A stretch of DNA of 64,000 bases. It comes from Vibrio sp. 10N.286.49.B1. GTDB taxonomy: Bacteria > Pseudomonadota > Gammaproteobacteria > Enterobacterales > Vibrionaceae. Below are positions 9,062 through 19,050 of the stretch, in pieces (the stretch's first letter is position 1; the number at the start of each line of letters is the position of its first letter). The position numbers and the translations under genes were made by a program. The stretch lies in contig NZ_MCUW01000027.1 in assembly GCF_002873335.1 (NCBI RefSeq), forward strand, positions 1 through 64,000, read 5' to 3'. The notes below the pieces were generated by a model, which did not search any database, was not told the DNA's origin, and saw only the letters and a list, made by a program, of their open reading frames with translations.

Positions 9062-11044
9062 ATGAAAGTAGTAGTGTTTGCCTACCACAATATCGGTTGT
9101 ACTGGTGTTCGTAGCTTGCTAGATGCAGGTGTTAAAATCGAAGCGGTATTTACCCATGTTGATGACAGCAACGAAAATGTATTTTTTGAGTCTGTAGCGA
9201 AGCTTGCGGCGAAAAACGGTATCCCTGTGTATGCGCCGGAAGATGTGAATCACCCTCTATGGGTTGAGAAGATTCGTCAGATGCAACCGGACGCGTTGTT
9301 CTCTTTCTACTACCGCAACATGATCAGCCAAGAAGTATTAGATATTGCCCCTAAAGGTGGTTTCAACCTACATGGTTCTCTACTTCCAACGTACCGTGGC
9401 CGCGCGCCAATCAACTGGGCGCTTGTGAACGGCGAAACAGAAACTGGCGTAACGCTGCATAAAATGGTGCAAAAAGCGGACGCAGGTGACATCGTTGGTC
9501 AAGAGAAAATTGCTATCACTGACGAAGACTCAGCAGAAACACTACATTCGCGTCTTGCGGTAGCGTCAAGCGATCTTATGTCGAAAGTACTGCCAACCAT
9601 CGTGGACGGCAGCGCGGTAGCCACAGCACAAGACGAAACGAAAGCGACATGCTTTGGTCGTCGTACGCCTGCTGACGGCGAAATTAAGTGGTCAACCGAT
9701 TCACGTACTGTATTTAACCTCGTACGTGCAGTAACGGAACCATTCCCTGGCGCGTTTACTTACCTTGGTGAGCGTAAGCTAACGATCTGGAGCGTAACGC
9801 CAAGCGATAAAACGTTTGATGCGACACCTGGTTCTATTGTCGCTACGTCTCCTCTTACGATTGCATGTGCTCAAGGCTCTGTGATTGTGAACTCTGGTGA
9901 AGCTGAAAATGGCCTATACCTTGGTGGTGAGCAGCTAGCGGCGGAATTGCACCTAATCGAAGGAATGCGTTTTGGTCCTCAAGCAAGTGCAATCATCAAT
10001 GCGAAGAAACGTCAAAAAGTATTGATCCTAGGCGCGAATGGCTTTATCGGTACGCACCTAACTAAGCGTCTTCTTGATGATGGCGGTTATGAAGTATACG
10101 CACTAGATATGAGCTCAAACCAGATCTCTGATCATCTAGGCCACCCAGACTTCCATTTTGTTGAAGGTGATATCACCATTCACAACGAATGGATCGAATA
10201 CCACATTAAGAAGTGTGACATCGTATTACCGTTGGTTGCTATCGCAACACCAATTGAATACACGCGTAACCCGCTTAAAGTGTTCGAACTTGATTTCGAA
10301 GAAAACCTGAAGATTGTTCGTGGTTGTGTGAAATACAACAAGCGCATCATCTTCCCGTCGACGTCAGAAGTTTATGGTATGTCAACGGACGCTGAGTTTA
10401 ACGAAGATACATCGCCACTGATTGTAGGTCCTATCAACCGTCAACGCTGGATTTACTCTGTGTCTAAGCAATTGCTTGACCGTGTTATCTGGGCTTACGG
10501 TAAAAAAGATGGTCTAGATTTCACGCTATTCCGTCCGTTTAACTGGATGGGTCCACGCCTCGATAGCCTAGATTCTGCGCGTGTTGGCTCTAGCCGTGCG
10601 ATCACTCAGCTTATCTTAAACCTTGTTGAAGGTACGCCAATCAAACTGATTGACGGTGGCGAGCAGAAGCGTTGTTTCACTGATATCTCTGAAGCGATTG
10701 AAGCTTTGTTCCGTATTATCGAAAACAAAGATGGCCTATGTGATGGTCAAATCATCAACATTGGTGCACCAGAGAATGAAGCGAGCATCAAAGAGCTGGC
10801 TGAAACGTTGGTAGAGAAGTTTGAAAACCACCCACTACGTGGCAATTTCCCTCCATTTGCGGGTTACAACCTTGTAGAGAGCAAAGCGTTTTACGGTGAT
10901 GGCTACCAAGATGTTCAACATCGTAAGCCAAGCATCGCCAATGCGAAGAAACTTCTTGATTGGGCACCAGAAGTGCACATGAACGATACGATTGAAGAGA
11001 CACTAGATTTCTTCCTTAAAGGTGCAGTAGCAGAAGATAAGTAA
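9062..11044 (+). CDS. arnA: Bifunctional UDP-Ara4N formyltransferase / UDP-GlcA decarboxylase ArnA
   Basis: A 660-residue two-domain enzyme. Residues 1-300 are the formyltransferase, with the catalytic triad in place: N102 and H104 in FNLHGSLLP and D140 in KADAGD, matching E. coli numbering. From about 318 an NAD-binding SDR domain (GANGFIG) carries out oxidative decarboxylation of UDP-glucuronate; PSTSEVYG and YSVSKQ supply the Ser, Glu, Tyr and Lys active-site residues. The full fusion is intact. An AGAGGAAAATTCC ribosome-binding region precedes the ATG. The substrate UDP-glucuronate needs a Ugd enzyme, which is not encoded in this window. Confidence 0.97.
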   Translation: MKVVVFAYHNIGCTGVRSLLDAGVKIEAVFTHVDDSNENVFFESVAKLAAKNGIPVYAPEDVNHPLWVEKIRQMQPDALFSFYYRNMISQEVLDIAPKGGFNLHGSLLPTYRGRAPINWALVNGETETGVTLHKMVQKADAGDIVGQEKIAITDEDSAETLHSRLAVASSDLMSKVLPTIVDGSAVATAQDETKATCFGRRTPADGEIKWSTDSRTVFNLVRAVTEPFPGAFTYLGERKLTIWSVTPSDKTFDATPGSIVATSPLTIACAQGSVIVNSGEAENGLYLGGEQLAAELHLIEGMRFGPQASAIINAKKRQKVLILGANGFIGTHLTKRLLDDGGYEVYALDMSSNQISDHLGHPDFHFVEGDITIHNEWIEYHIKKCDIVLPLVAIATPIEYTRNPLKVFELDFEENLKIVRGCVKYNKRIIFPSTSEVYGMSTDAEFNEDTSPLIVGPINRQRWIYSVSKQLLDRVIWAYGKKDGLDFTLFRPFNWMGPRLDSLDSARVGSSRAITQLILNLVEGTPIKLIDGGEQKRCFTDISEAIEALFRIIENKDGLCDGQIINIGAPENEASIKELAETLVEKFENHPLRGNFPPFAGYNLVESKAFYGDGYQDVQHRKPSIANAKKLLDWAPEVHMNDTIEETLDFFLKGAVAEDK

Positions 11045-11958
11045 TGAATCAGAATGAAGTCACTAAGGTCGGTCTTCGGATCGACGTAGATACTTTTCGA
11101 GGAACAAAACTCGGGGTACCTAAGCTGCTCGAAATTTTCGAAAAGCATGGAGTGATGGCTTCATTCTTCTTTACTGTTGGACCTGATAACATGGGGCGCC
11201 ATATATGGCGCCTTTTGCGTCCTGCATTTTTGAAGAAGATGCTTCGCTCGAAAGCCGCCAGCCTTTATGGCTACGATATCCTTATCCGCGGTACGCTTTG
11301 GCCTGGTCCTATTATTGGCAAAAAACTACGCTCGATTATAGAATCCGCTGATGTCGCCGGTCATGAGATTGGGCTTCATGCGTGGGATCATCACAAGTGG
11401 CAGATGAAGACCGATACGATGTCTGATGCTGAACTTCGCAATCAAATAACGCTAGGTTACAACCTTCTCAAAGACATTACGGGTAAAGACTTGCCTTGCA
11501 GTGCAGTGGCCGGATGGCGCTGTACCGATCAAACCTTGATCGAAAAAGATGCCTTTCCTTTTAAGTACAACAGTGATTGCCGTGGCGATTCCATCTTCTC
11601 TCCAGGGGAAGGGATGGCACCACAAATCCCTGTGACCTTGCCAACGTATGATGAATTGGTTGGACAAGACGGCGTCGATAACAGCAACTACAATGATGCA
11701 ATACTGAAGCTGATTAAACGTGATAGTTTGAACGTTTACACCATCCATGCTGAGGTAGAAGGTATTGTTTGTGCTGAAATGTTTGAAGAATTGATTGTCA
11801 GAGCTAAGCAACAGAATATAGAATTCGTACCTATGATCGATTTGCTAGGCAGCGTAGAGCAACCACTTCCGCGTGATACCATTAGTAATATTGAAATGGA
11901 AGGGCGTGAAGGGTGGTTGACGCATCAAACCTCATTTGTAAAAAAAATGGGATTGTAA
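11044..11958 (+). CDS. arnD: Ara4FN-undecaprenol deformylase ArnD
   Basis: A 304-residue polysaccharide-deacetylase (NodB-like) protein that removes the formyl group from undecaprenyl-phospho-Ara4FN before flipping. The metal and catalytic residues are visible: LRIDVDTFRG (Asp pair near 12-15), HEIGLHAWDHHKW (His residues near 108-117) and VAGWRC near 153-158. The start overlaps the arnA stop by one base (TAATG). A hairpin terminator follows and separates it from arnT. Confidence 0.95.
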   Translation: MNQNEVTKVGLRIDVDTFRGTKLGVPKLLEIFEKHGVMASFFFTVGPDNMGRHIWRLLRPAFLKKMLRSKAASLYGYDILIRGTLWPGPIIGKKLRSIIESADVAGHEIGLHAWDHHKWQMKTDTMSDAELRNQITLGYNLLKDITGKDLPCSAVAGWRCTDQTLIEKDAFPFKYNSDCRGDSIFSPGEGMAPQIPVTLPTYDELVGQDGVDNSNYNDAILKLIKRDSLNVYTIHAEVEGIVCAEMFEELIVRAKQQNIEFVPMIDLLGSVEQPLPRDTISNIEMEGREGWLTHQTSFVKKMGL

Positions 11959-11986
11959 ACCACGCTAGCTGAACATTAAAAAACAT

Positions 11987-12012
11987 AAGCCCATGAATGT
12001 CGTGGGCTTTTA
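11987..12012 (+). terminator. Hairpin with T-run between arnD and arnT
   Basis: AAGCCCA (11987-11993) pairs with TGGGCTT (12003-12009) and is followed by a short T-run (TTTTATT). It has the form of an intrinsic terminator or attenuator inside the operon, ending about 17 bases before the arnT start. Confidence 0.65.
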
Positions 12013-12028
12013 TTCAATTGGATGAAGA

Positions 12029-13678
12029 ATGCAACAATCTCGAATTAACTGGGCGGTCTGGGTACCGCTGTTCTTTATAGCCCTCTATATTTTGCCTTTG
12101 GATATCCGTCCTTTGTGGTCGCCGGATGAGCTACGTTATGGTGAAATATCACGAGAGATGGTCACATCAGGAAACTGGATTGTACCCACTTTTAATGATT
12201 TACGTTATTTCGAAAAGCCTGTCATGGGCTATTGGTTTAATGCGATCGCCCAGGTAATTTTTGGCGAAAACAACTTTTCTGTTCGTATCGCTTCAGCGTT
12301 GGCAACACTTGGTGTTGCGATGAGCCTAGTGTTATTAGTAGGACGTGTGACGAATCGACGCCAAGGTTGGTTAACTGCCGGTGTCTTCTTGAGTATGTTC
12401 ATGGTCGCTGCCGTGGGCACTTATAGTGTTCTTGATGGAATGCTCGCATTTTGGTTAACGGGTTGCTATGTCGCGTTCTTCTTTGCGACACAATCTCAAA
12501 CCACCGCACAGCGTTGGCTTAATTACGGCCTAGCGGGTTTTTTCTGTGGCTGCGCGGTACTAACGAAAGGCTTTCTTGCATTGGCGCTTCCCGTCATTGT
12601 GGTAGTGCCTTACATGATCATGCAAAAACAGTTCTTAGAGATCCTTCGTTGGGGCTGGTGGGTCATGCTGGTCGCTCTTGTTACCTGTTTACCGTGGTCG
12701 TTAGCCATTCATGCAGTGGAACCAGACTATTGGAATTACTTCTTCTGGGAAGAGCATATTCATCGCTTTACCGCGGAAGATGCTCAACACGTTGCGCCGA
12801 TGTGGTACTACATCCCATTCCTATTTTTGGGGACACTGCCTTGGGTTTTCTGGGCACCATCAGCGGTCGCGCAGCTAAAAGGAGAGTTGAGTAAACCTTT
12901 GATTCGTTATGCTCTGCTTTGGGCTATTATCCCGTTCCTGTTCTTTTCTTATGCGAGCGGTAAGCTTGCTACGTACATCTTGCCATGTATGGCACCTATT
13001 GCGATTTTGCTGACTCACGGCTTAATTAAAGCGGGTGACAAAAAGGTGCGCGGTCTCACAATTGGTTCGTTGCTCAATGGTGCATTCTTCACTGTGGTCG
13101 CCATTACATTGCTGGTCATGTTCTTCATGGGCAAGCTGCCTCTAGAGGCTTCTGAGTCTTACCGTCCTTGGGTTGCTGCATTTATTCTGGGCTTCTGGGC
13201 GTGTTGCGCATTTTATGCAGTAAAAGCCTCATCGTTTGAGAAAAAATGTGCGGCCTATATGGTGTCGCCTCTCGCCTTATTCACGCTGTTTACCTTCGCA
13301 GTACCAAACACGGCTGTTCATTCGAAAATGCCTGAACAGTTTATGGCAAAACTTGCGCCTATGGTTTCGGATGACATGGTATTGATTGCGGATTATCCCG
13401 ACACCATGTCTGGGTTGAATTGGTACTTGAAGCGCAGCGATGTTTACTTAACCAGCGGTATGGGTGAGGTGGATTATGGTCTCAAGTACGAAGATTCAAA
13501 ACATCGTTATATTGAATGGAACATGCTGGGTGAGTTTATAAAAGATAAGCAATTAACGGGACCGGTGCTTTTACACTTTAGGGACCTACCAACATTACCA
13601 GACGGTTTTCCAGAATCCAGCGATCACGTTGATCTTGGTCGTTATCATGCGTTGATCTTTAACAAGAAAGATCAGTAA
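12029..13678 (+). CDS. arnT: Lipid A 4-amino-4-deoxy-L-arabinose transferase ArnT
   Basis: A 549-residue GT83 integral membrane glycosyltransferase that transfers Ara4N from undecaprenyl phosphate to lipid A phosphates on the periplasmic face, giving cationic peptide and polymyxin resistance. The N-terminus has the family pattern [17 protein letters not shown] with the catalytic-loop Asp and Glu near residues 32-38, and [13 protein letters not shown] near 62-74. About 12 membrane helices precede a soluble C-terminal domain from about residue 430. Length equals the E. coli enzyme (550). Confidence 0.95.
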   Translation: MQQSRINWAVWVPLFFIALYILPLDIRPLWSPDELRYGEISREMVTSGNWIVPTFNDLRYFEKPVMGYWFNAIAQVIFGENNFSVRIASALATLGVAMSLVLLVGRVTNRRQGWLTAGVFLSMFMVAAVGTYSVLDGMLAFWLTGCYVAFFFATQSQTTAQRWLNYGLAGFFCGCAVLTKGFLALALPVIVVVPYMIMQKQFLEILRWGWWVMLVALVTCLPWSLAIHAVEPDYWNYFFWEEHIHRFTAEDAQHVAPMWYYIPFLFLGTLPWVFWAPSAVAQLKGELSKPLIRYALLWAIIPFLFFSYASGKLATYILPCMAPIAILLTHGLIKAGDKKVRGLTIGSLLNGAFFTVVAITLLVMFFMGKLPLEASESYRPWVAAFILGFWACCAFYAVKASSFEKKCAAYMVSPLALFTLFTFAVPNTAVHSKMPEQFMAKLAPMVSDDMVLIADYPDTMSGLNWYLKRSDVYLTSGMGEVDYGLKYEDSKHRYIEWNMLGEFIKDKQLTGPVLLHFRDLPTLPDGFPESSDHVDLGRYHALIFNKKDQ

Positions 13679-13680
13679 AC

Positions 13681-14028
13681 GTGACCACTTTTCTTTTTGT
13701 GCTCTCGGTTATTGCGAGCTCGTTGAGTCAATATTGGCAAAAGCGAGCCGCGATGCATTTTGAAGAGCATCCCGATCTATCCGCACTAGGAAAGCTATTT
13801 AGCTTTCCTATGATGCTAGGCATTGGGTTCCTAGGGACGAGTGCGCTGACGTGGCTTGGTGTTTTGAGTCAGTGGGATGTGTCCATGGCTTACCCATTAC
13901 TGAGTATTAATTTTGTCATTATGTTATTGGTGTCCAAGTTTGCTTTTGGTGAGGTGATTGTGCCTAAACAGTGGATAGGCGTCATGTTTATCATGGTTGG
14001 CGTTGGGATATTGGGAGGCGCGAGTTAA
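13681..14028 (+). CDS. arnE: Ara4N-undecaprenol flippase subunit ArnE
   Basis: A 115-residue EmrE/SMR-like protein with four predicted membrane helices. With ArnF it is proposed to flip undecaprenyl-phospho-Ara4N across the inner membrane. [17 protein letters not shown] is the helix-3 signature of this family. The start is GTG, three bases after the arnT stop. It overlaps arnF by one base (TAATG), consistent with a coupled heterodimer. Confidence 0.93.
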   Translation: MTTFLFVLSVIASSLSQYWQKRAAMHFEEHPDLSALGKLFSFPMMLGIGFLGTSALTWLGVLSQWDVSMAYPLLSINFVIMLLVSKFAFGEVIVPKQWIGVMFIMVGVGILGGAS

Positions 14029-14450
14029 TGGTGCTGAAAGACTTAAAGGCTGGCTTACCGGTCGCCTTATTAAGTGTCTCATTAATATCTATTGCTCAGC
14101 TCTCAATGAAGTGGGGAATGGGCAATTTATCCGATTCATGGATGACGCTGCAGACAATGTTCGAACAAGCACAATGGCAAGCAGTTTGGATTCAGGTTTG
14201 GCCTGCGCTGTTGTGCGTTGGGTTCGGCTTACTTTGCTACGCAATGTCGATGGCATGCTGGGTGATGGCGCTTAAGCATTTGCCTTTGGGTGTTGCCTAT
14301 CCACTACTGAGTTTAAGCTATGTGGTGGTTTATGCACTCGCAGTGAGCCTGCCTTGGCTAGATGAGCCTTTCGATGGGGTGAAGTTAATTGGCATTGCTT
14401 TTATATTGCTCGGACTTGGGCTTATCTTTACCGCTAAAAAATCCAGTTAA
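14028..14450 (+). CDS. arnF: Ara4N-undecaprenol flippase subunit ArnF
   Basis: A 140-residue partner of ArnE with four membrane helices. LPLGVAYPLLSLSYVVVYA near 90-108 matches the ArnE signature. The frame is open for 19 codons further upstream, but the ATG at 14028 overlaps the arnE stop as expected, and the upstream codons (rich in Arg, Trp and His) do not look like membrane protein. It is slightly longer than E. coli ArnF (128). It is the last gene of the operon, and its stop codon lies within the loop of the terminator. Confidence 0.93.
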   Translation: MVLKDLKAGLPVALLSVSLISIAQLSMKWGMGNLSDSWMTLQTMFEQAQWQAVWIQVWPALLCVGFGLLCYAMSMACWVMALKHLPLGVAYPLLSLSYVVVYALAVSLPWLDEPFDGVKLIGIAFILLGLGLIFTAKKSS

Positions 14451-14464
14451 CACTGGATTTTTTT
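14436..14464 (+). terminator. arn operon terminator (convergent with syp)
   Basis: AAAAATCCAG (from about 14437) pairs with CTGGATTTTT (14453-14462), with the arnF TAA in the loop and a T-run after it. The A-run on the left could also make it work for sypR transcripts arriving from the other side. Confidence 0.85.
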
Positions 14465-14491
14465 GTATTACCTACCTAGATATTTAGCTGC

Positions 14492-15133
14492 CTATCTGCC
14501 GTGTCTTCCCACCATGATCTTCAAGGTAAGAATGACGATGTGAACGTCAGTGATTATCCAGGTTTTGAATGATGATAACGACAGAGCATAACTATGGTCA
14601 AAACCTACCTTGCGTCTCACGTCGTCAATGCATGTATCATAACCTTGATTGACTTGTGCGAGTCCGGTAATTCCGGGTAAAACGTCATAAGTACGTTCCA
14701 CAAAATACGGGATATCATTTTCAAGTCTTTGGTAAAAATCCGGGCGTTCGGGTCTCGGTCCAATGAGTGACATTTCGCCTTTTAATACATTGATAAATTG
14801 TGGGAGTTCATCGAGTCTTGTTTTTCTTAAAAAACGACCTACAGGTGTAATTCTAGGGTCATCTTCAGTCGCCCAGGTCGCGCCACTGCGAGACTCCGCA
14901 TCAATGTACATGGTTCGATATTTGATCACATGAATAAAATCCATCTTGGTTGGTGTCCACTTACCGACACGCAACTGCGTATAAAAAATGGGTCCCCGTG
15001 ATGTTAACTTAATCGCGAGTGCCACAGGAATAAACAAACATGCCAAAATTAGCATACCCACCGATGCTCCGATGACATCAAAGATTCTTTTTGACACTTT
15101 AATCGATGGCTTTTCGAATGTGGTAATTTTCAT
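14492..15133 (-). CDS. sypR: SypR-like undecaprenyl-phosphate sugar phosphotransferase
   Basis: A 213-residue monotopic phosphoglycosyl transferase (bacterial sugar transferase family). It would start the repeat unit by moving a sugar-1-phosphate to undecaprenyl phosphate. One membrane segment lies near residues 22-42, followed by the catalytic core: KYRTMY, LRKTRLDELPQ with the Asp-Glu dyad, SLIGPRPERP, and PGITGLAQV. The sugar is unknown. An AGGAG site lies seven bases before the ATG. It is the last gene of the sypP-sypQ-sypR unit, as in V. fischeri. Confidence 0.88.
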   Translation of the reverse strand: MKITTFEKPSIKVSKRIFDVIGASVGMLILACLFIPVALAIKLTSRGPIFYTQLRVGKWTPTKMDFIHVIKYRTMYIDAESRSGATWATEDDPRITPVGRFLRKTRLDELPQFINVLKGEMSLIGPRPERPDFYQRLENDIPYFVERTYDVLPGITGLAQVNQGYDTCIDDVRRKVGFDHSYALSLSSFKTWIITDVHIVILTLKIMVGRHGR

Positions 15134-15142
15134 TTCTGGCTC

Positions 15143-16324
15143 CTAGCGCGTAATGCGTTTCCATTTACCATTCTCCAAACCCAGCAGATAGCGTAGGCCG
15201 CCGATCAGATTAGCTGTATGACCAAGAATGACATAAGTGATAAGTTGAATAACTTTAAGTCTTTGTAATGATGGGATATAAACGCCCAATATCGCAATAA
15301 TGTAAATCAGTATCTGCGCACTAAAAAGAATCGAAAAAATGGGGTAGTTGGATAGGAAAGCACAAGAAACCAACGCAATAATCATTAAGTACGGCGTTAT
15401 CAGACGTAATCCTTTCCCCGAGAAAAAGGCAAAAGCAACACCTTTGTAATGGGGTGAGAGCAAGCCGAATAACTGCATTGTTTGTTGCATATTTCCAGCT
15501 GAAATACGGACTCTCCGTTTGAAATCATTGTCCAAATTGGTGGATTCAAGCTCAACAGCGTTCATATTCTCTGCATAAGTTGCGCGATACCCCGATTTTA
15601 TAATTTGCATCGGGATCAAGAAGTCATCATTAATGGCGTTGGTGGGTAATGGGGTGAATAATGCCGTGCGAATGAAGTACAAAGCGCCATGACTGCCGAT
15701 GGTTGAACCTAACGTGGTTTCTCGGTACTTAATTTGATTTTGGTACTGCCAGTAAGCTGACTCACCGCTGTCGTTGTCGAGTAATTGATACGTCGCGTTC
15801 ACCACACCAACGCTTTGGTCTTGAAATTGCTCAGCTGCGATAATCAGGGCATCGATGGAAATGAGAGCCGAGACGTCTGAAATCGCGGTAATATCAGTGC
15901 TAATCTTAGGAATATAATGATTGAGAATCGCTACTTTCCCTTGGTTTTTTTCGTTCGCAATCACTTCAAAATGGGTGTCGGCGCAAATCGCTTCCTGAAT
16001 GGTTGACTCCGCTTCTTGAACCGTATTATCGGTACACCCATCGCAGACAATAAGTACACGTAATTTGGTTTTTGGGTAATCTAGATAGGCGAGATTACGA
16101 ATTTTCTCCGCAATCCAAGCCGCCTCGTTGTACGCTGGAATAAGGACCGTAACATTTGGCAAAGCTCTGTCTCTTTTTAGAGTTCGATAACCTCGGTCTG
16201 TGTGTGCAACCCGTGTTAATGGGTGCCGACTCGAATACCACTTTAGCAAAAGAGGGTAACCCACATGATGATAAACAATGAGCGATACGCTGATTGCAAA
16301 GGCTCCAACCCATAATCCATCCAT
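15143..16324 (-). CDS. sypQ: SypQ-like membrane GT2 glycosyltransferase
   Basis: A 393-residue GT2 glycosyltransferase with an N-terminal membrane segment, a cytoplasmic GT-A domain and about four C-terminal membrane helices. VTVLIPAYNEAAWIAEKI is the nucleotide-sugar motif near residues 52-70; ISDVSALI is the DxD-region equivalent; FKRRVRISAGNMQ is the QRxRW-like region. The layout resembles processive enzymes of the IcaA/HasA type, but here the neighbours (Wzx, Wzy-like, Wzz-like, PGT) point to a lipid-linked route. GGAG six bases before the ATG fixes the start. Confidence 0.85.
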   Translation of the reverse strand: MDGLWVGAFAISVSLIVYHHVGYPLLLKWYSSRHPLTRVAHTDRGYRTLKRDRALPNVTVLIPAYNEAAWIAEKIRNLAYLDYPKTKLRVLIVCDGCTDNTVQEAESTIQEAICADTHFEVIANEKNQGKVAILNHYIPKISTDITAISDVSALISIDALIIAAEQFQDQSVGVVNATYQLLDNDSGESAYWQYQNQIKYRETTLGSTIGSHGALYFIRTALFTPLPTNAINDDFLIPMQIIKSGYRATYAENMNAVELESTNLDNDFKRRVRISAGNMQQTMQLFGLLSPHYKGVAFAFFSGKGLRLITPYLMIIALVSCAFLSNYPIFSILFSAQILIYIIAILGVYIPSLQRLKVIQLITYVILGHTANLIGGLRYLLGLENGKWKRITR

Positions 16325-16360
16325 AATATACTCCTAGCGCTGGTTAACGACGGTACGACG

Positions 16361-17476
16361 CTATGCTTTAAAAACGAGGTTGCGATACGCTTGACTCATC
16401 ATTCGTACATCGTTATTTTCGACCACGAAATCTCGTGGACTAAATAAGTGTTTAGTTCGGATTGTGGCGTCAAGGGCGTTAACGAGAGAAATGACGCTCA
16501 TTGGACGTGAGACGACTCCAGACAAGGGGCACAAAGTCTCTCTTGCCGCACCTACATCGGTAACAACGACCGGAATGTTACAAGCCTGAGCTTCCAAAGG
16601 AGACAAAGGGAACCCTTCATGAACGGATGGCAAGCAAAACACGTCAAGGGCTTGATAGAACAATGGCATATCGGTCACCAATCCCATGAAATGGACACGT
16701 TCATCAAGCTCAAGTGCCACGGTTAACTGCTTGAGCTCTTGCTCAAGTGAGCCAATTCCTGCCACCGCAAGGTGCACGTGCGATGGCAATCTGACCAGAG
16801 TTTTGATCAAAGAAGCCTGACCTTTGACTTGTTCTAAGCGACCCGCTGTGCCGATAAGCGTAACGTGTGAAGGAAGATTAAGCTCTTGTCTTGCAATAAT
16901 TTGGTCACCCGGAATAAATCGATTGCAGTCTATGCCATTTTTGATGACGGTTGGCTGCGTTTCGGGAAACCAGGCGATGAGTTGCTGCTGAACGGCACAG
17001 GCATCGGCAACGAGGATAGGTTGGACGAAACGCAGCGCGAGACGTTCTACTTTTCTGCGCTTCTCGCAATTGAGATGCCACATATCATGCTCGGTGTGAA
17101 TTCTTACCGGTACGTTCGCCAGTCGAGCGGCAAGGCCTCCATAAATAAGCGGACCGACGTGATGAGTATGGACAACTTGAGGGGAAAGGGCGCGTAAAAG
17201 TCGTGACAATGTACGAAACATGGTGATTTGCGTGCCTGACTGCTTGGTGAGAAAAAACAGGTGCGCTCGGTATGGGCGAAGAGTCGGCCAATGGTCGAGC
17301 GCCTGCTCAAGATTACCCTCCAAACTGACAATAAAGACTCGTTCGGTGTCACTCGCCTGTTTCAATAACTCTAGTACCATTGTTTCAAGTCCGCCTGGCG
17401 CCATATGCTGCACGACATGAACAATTTTGAGGGTTTTCCCAGCGAGCTTTTTGGGAATTAAAGGGGACGTGGTCAT
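16361..17476 (-). CDS. sypP: SypP-like GT4 glycosyltransferase
   Basis: A 371-residue GT-B (GT4) glycosyltransferase. The N-terminal domain begins KIVHVVQHMAPGGLETMV, and the C-terminal domain has the PSVHEGFPLSPLEAQAC nucleotide-sugar motif (E-x7-E). I start it at 17476 because GGAG lies six bases upstream. A longer in-frame start at 17527 has no ribosome-binding site and coincides with the sigma-54 promoter. First gene of the sypPQR unit, behind its own promoter and SypG-type site. Confidence 0.86.
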   Translation of the reverse strand: MTTSPLIPKKLAGKTLKIVHVVQHMAPGGLETMVLELLKQASDTERVFIVSLEGNLEQALDHWPTLRPYRAHLFFLTKQSGTQITMFRTLSRLLRALSPQVVHTHHVGPLIYGGLAARLANVPVRIHTEHDMWHLNCEKRRKVERLALRFVQPILVADACAVQQQLIAWFPETQPTVIKNGIDCNRFIPGDQIIARQELNLPSHVTLIGTAGRLEQVKGQASLIKTLVRLPSHVHLAVAGIGSLEQELKQLTVALELDERVHFMGLVTDMPLFYQALDVFCLPSVHEGFPLSPLEAQACNIPVVVTDVGAARETLCPLSGVVSRPMSVISLVNALDATIRTKHLFSPRDFVVENNDVRMMSQAYRNLVFKA

Positions 17477-17510
17477 AATACACTCCGTCGTATTAGTAAT
17501 GGTTACATGT

Positions 17511-17526
17511 TGCACGTACTGTGCCA
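17511..17526 (-). promoter_or_regulatory. Sigma-54 promoter of sypPQR
   Basis: Minus-strand TGGCACAGTACGTGCA has the GG (-24) and GC (-12) dinucleotides exactly ten bases apart. It lies about 35 bases before the sypP ATG and 60 bp downstream of the palindrome at 17586-17600. Confidence 0.85.
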
Positions 17527-17585
17527 TGTTTTTATTTGTGAAATTTCAATAATTTAGTGGGTTTTTTTATGCCCTTTACTCCGTG

Positions 17586-17600
17586 TTCTCAAATTGAGAA
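17586..17600. promoter_or_regulatory. SypG-type enhancer palindrome upstream of sypP
   Basis: TTCTCAAATTGAGAA, a perfect 7-1-7 palindrome, lies in the gap between sypO and sypP. The same 15 bp recur at 21110 and 33315. V. fischeri SypG sites also contain TTCTCA. Confidence 0.85.
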
Positions 17601-17625
17601 TCATTTTTAATCTTGGCGCTTTAAG

Positions 17626-19050
17626 TTAGTTACATTTCGGTATGGCGGTAACAATAGGAAGTCCCGACACTTGTTTTAGCTGTTGCTTGGTTCTGATAGT
17701 GGTATCAAACAGCTCTAATAAAATGGCAGTTCCAATCCCTAATGCAATCCCGCCGATTATTCCCGCTAAGATAAAGAAGAACGTGGGCAGGTTAGTGGGT
17801 ACGCTGGGGGTAAATGGCCTGTCGATGATCTTTACCCGTTTGTTTTGTTCGAAGACACTGAGTGATCCAGTCAACTGAGCCATCTCATACCGCTGTACTA
17901 ATTCATCATAAAGCTGGCGTTTCAATCCTACGTCTCGGGTGAGCTCTAGTAGTTGCTTCGCATTGCTCCCGTAGGTTTGTGACGTTGACGTGAGATCGTC
18001 AATCATCGTTGTTAGGCTCGCTGTTTCTTGTTTGAGCGATTCGTATTTTCCCCGAACGAGCTGTAAGCTGTGTAACTGCGTAATCAAAAGAGGTTGCAAG
18101 TTAGTCCTGTCATTACCTGATGACGCACTAGCAATTCCCCATAGTTGTTCGCTGTCCAAAGAAGACTGTTCGGAATTGAGCAGTAACGTTCTTTCTTGTT
18201 CTAAACGTTGCAGTTCGCGATTTTTAGCCTGAACGGCACTATGATTGCTGGTGTATTTGGCTTTAAGTAAGGTAAGTGCACTGCGTGTTTCAATGATTTG
18301 TTCTTCGATTCGCCCGACTATCGGGTTGGTTTTAGAGAGCTGTTGATCGAGTGTACCCAGGCTTTTCTCGACCCCTGAAAGTTCCGCTTCCTTTTCAGCT
18401 AGAGTCTGCCTTAGGGAAGCAAGGCGACTAAGGTTTTCGTTTTGCATTTCAGGTGTTGATGACGAGAAACGATTATAATAGTCCGCTAACGCGAGCTCGG
18501 CTTCGTTGAGCTCCTTTTTCCGTTTGTCGATGTGAATCGCAAGGAACTCACTGGAATCACGGATGGATGATCGTTCCGGCGCGAGAAGCTCTTCAATGAA
18601 GTGGATACTGACCGATTCGAGTAACGCTTTCATGCCGTCAGGGCGGTCAGCGGTGTGCTCAATTTTGATAAAGTCTTTGCTTAACTGCGTCACCTTCAAG
18701 CTAACGGCTATCTTGCTGATGATACGTTCGATATCATCGGGACGCATATTGTCATTGATTAGTCCAAGGTCAAATGCCACGGATCTCAATACATGACGAC
18801 TATTTAGCAATGTTTTCAGAGCCGTGATTCGGTCTTTTAGCATGGTTGAGACGGCCAAATCTTCAAGGAAAGGATTCATTTTTGCCGTTTCTTGAATCAA
18901 CATACTGGTATGCGCTTTATATTTAAGTGGAGCAACACCGCTGATGGCAAACGCAATAATTGGCATCAGTAAGATAGGAATCACAATGGCGTATCGGCGT
19001 CGCCAAGCTGCACTGAAAATAATTAAAAGGCGAAATTTTAGTTCATTCAT
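17626..19050 (-). CDS. sypO: SypO-like polysaccharide chain-length (Wzz/GumC-type) protein
   Basis: A 474-residue polysaccharide co-polymerase with a membrane helix near residues 15-35 (IPILLMPIIAFAISG), a long periplasmic part rich in coiled coil (about 180-380), and a second membrane helix near the C-terminus (FFFILAGIIGGIALGIG). It probably sets polymer length together with SypL and the exporter. There is no C-terminal kinase domain; SypD would be the separate ATPase partner. The ATG at 19050 overlaps the sypN stop (ATGA) and follows GGAG; the 15-codon upstream extension is not used. Confidence 0.85.
   Translation of the reverse strand: MNELKFRLLIIFSAAWRRRYAIVIPILLMPIIAFAISGVAPLKYKAHTSMLIQETAKMNPFLEDLAVSTMLKDRITALKTLLNSRHVLRSVAFDLGLINDNMRPDDIERIISKIAVSLKVTQLSKDFIKIEHTADRPDGMKALLESVSIHFIEELLAPERSSIRDSSEFLAIHIDKRKKELNEAELALADYYNRFSSSTPEMQNENLSRLASLRQTLAEKEAELSGVEKSLGTLDQQLSKTNPIVGRIEEQIIETRSALTLLKAKYTSNHSAVQAKNRELQRLEQERTLLLNSEQSSLDSEQLWGIASASSGNDRTNLQPLLITQLHSLQLVRGKYESLKQETASLTTMIDDLTSTSQTYGSNAKQLLELTRDVGLKRQLYDELVQRYEMAQLTGSLSVFEQNKRVKIIDRPFTPSVPTNLPTFFFILAGIIGGIALGIGTAILLELFDTTIRTKQQLKQVSGLPIVTAIPKCN

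Noticed and set aside
13971..14027. Longer arnF starting inside arnE
   Set aside because: The extension is Arg/Trp/His-rich in a different frame of arnE; TAATG coupling at 14028 is the expected start.
17477..17527. Longer sypP with a start at 17527
   Set aside because: No ribosome-binding site, and the extra codons cover the sigma-54 promoter.
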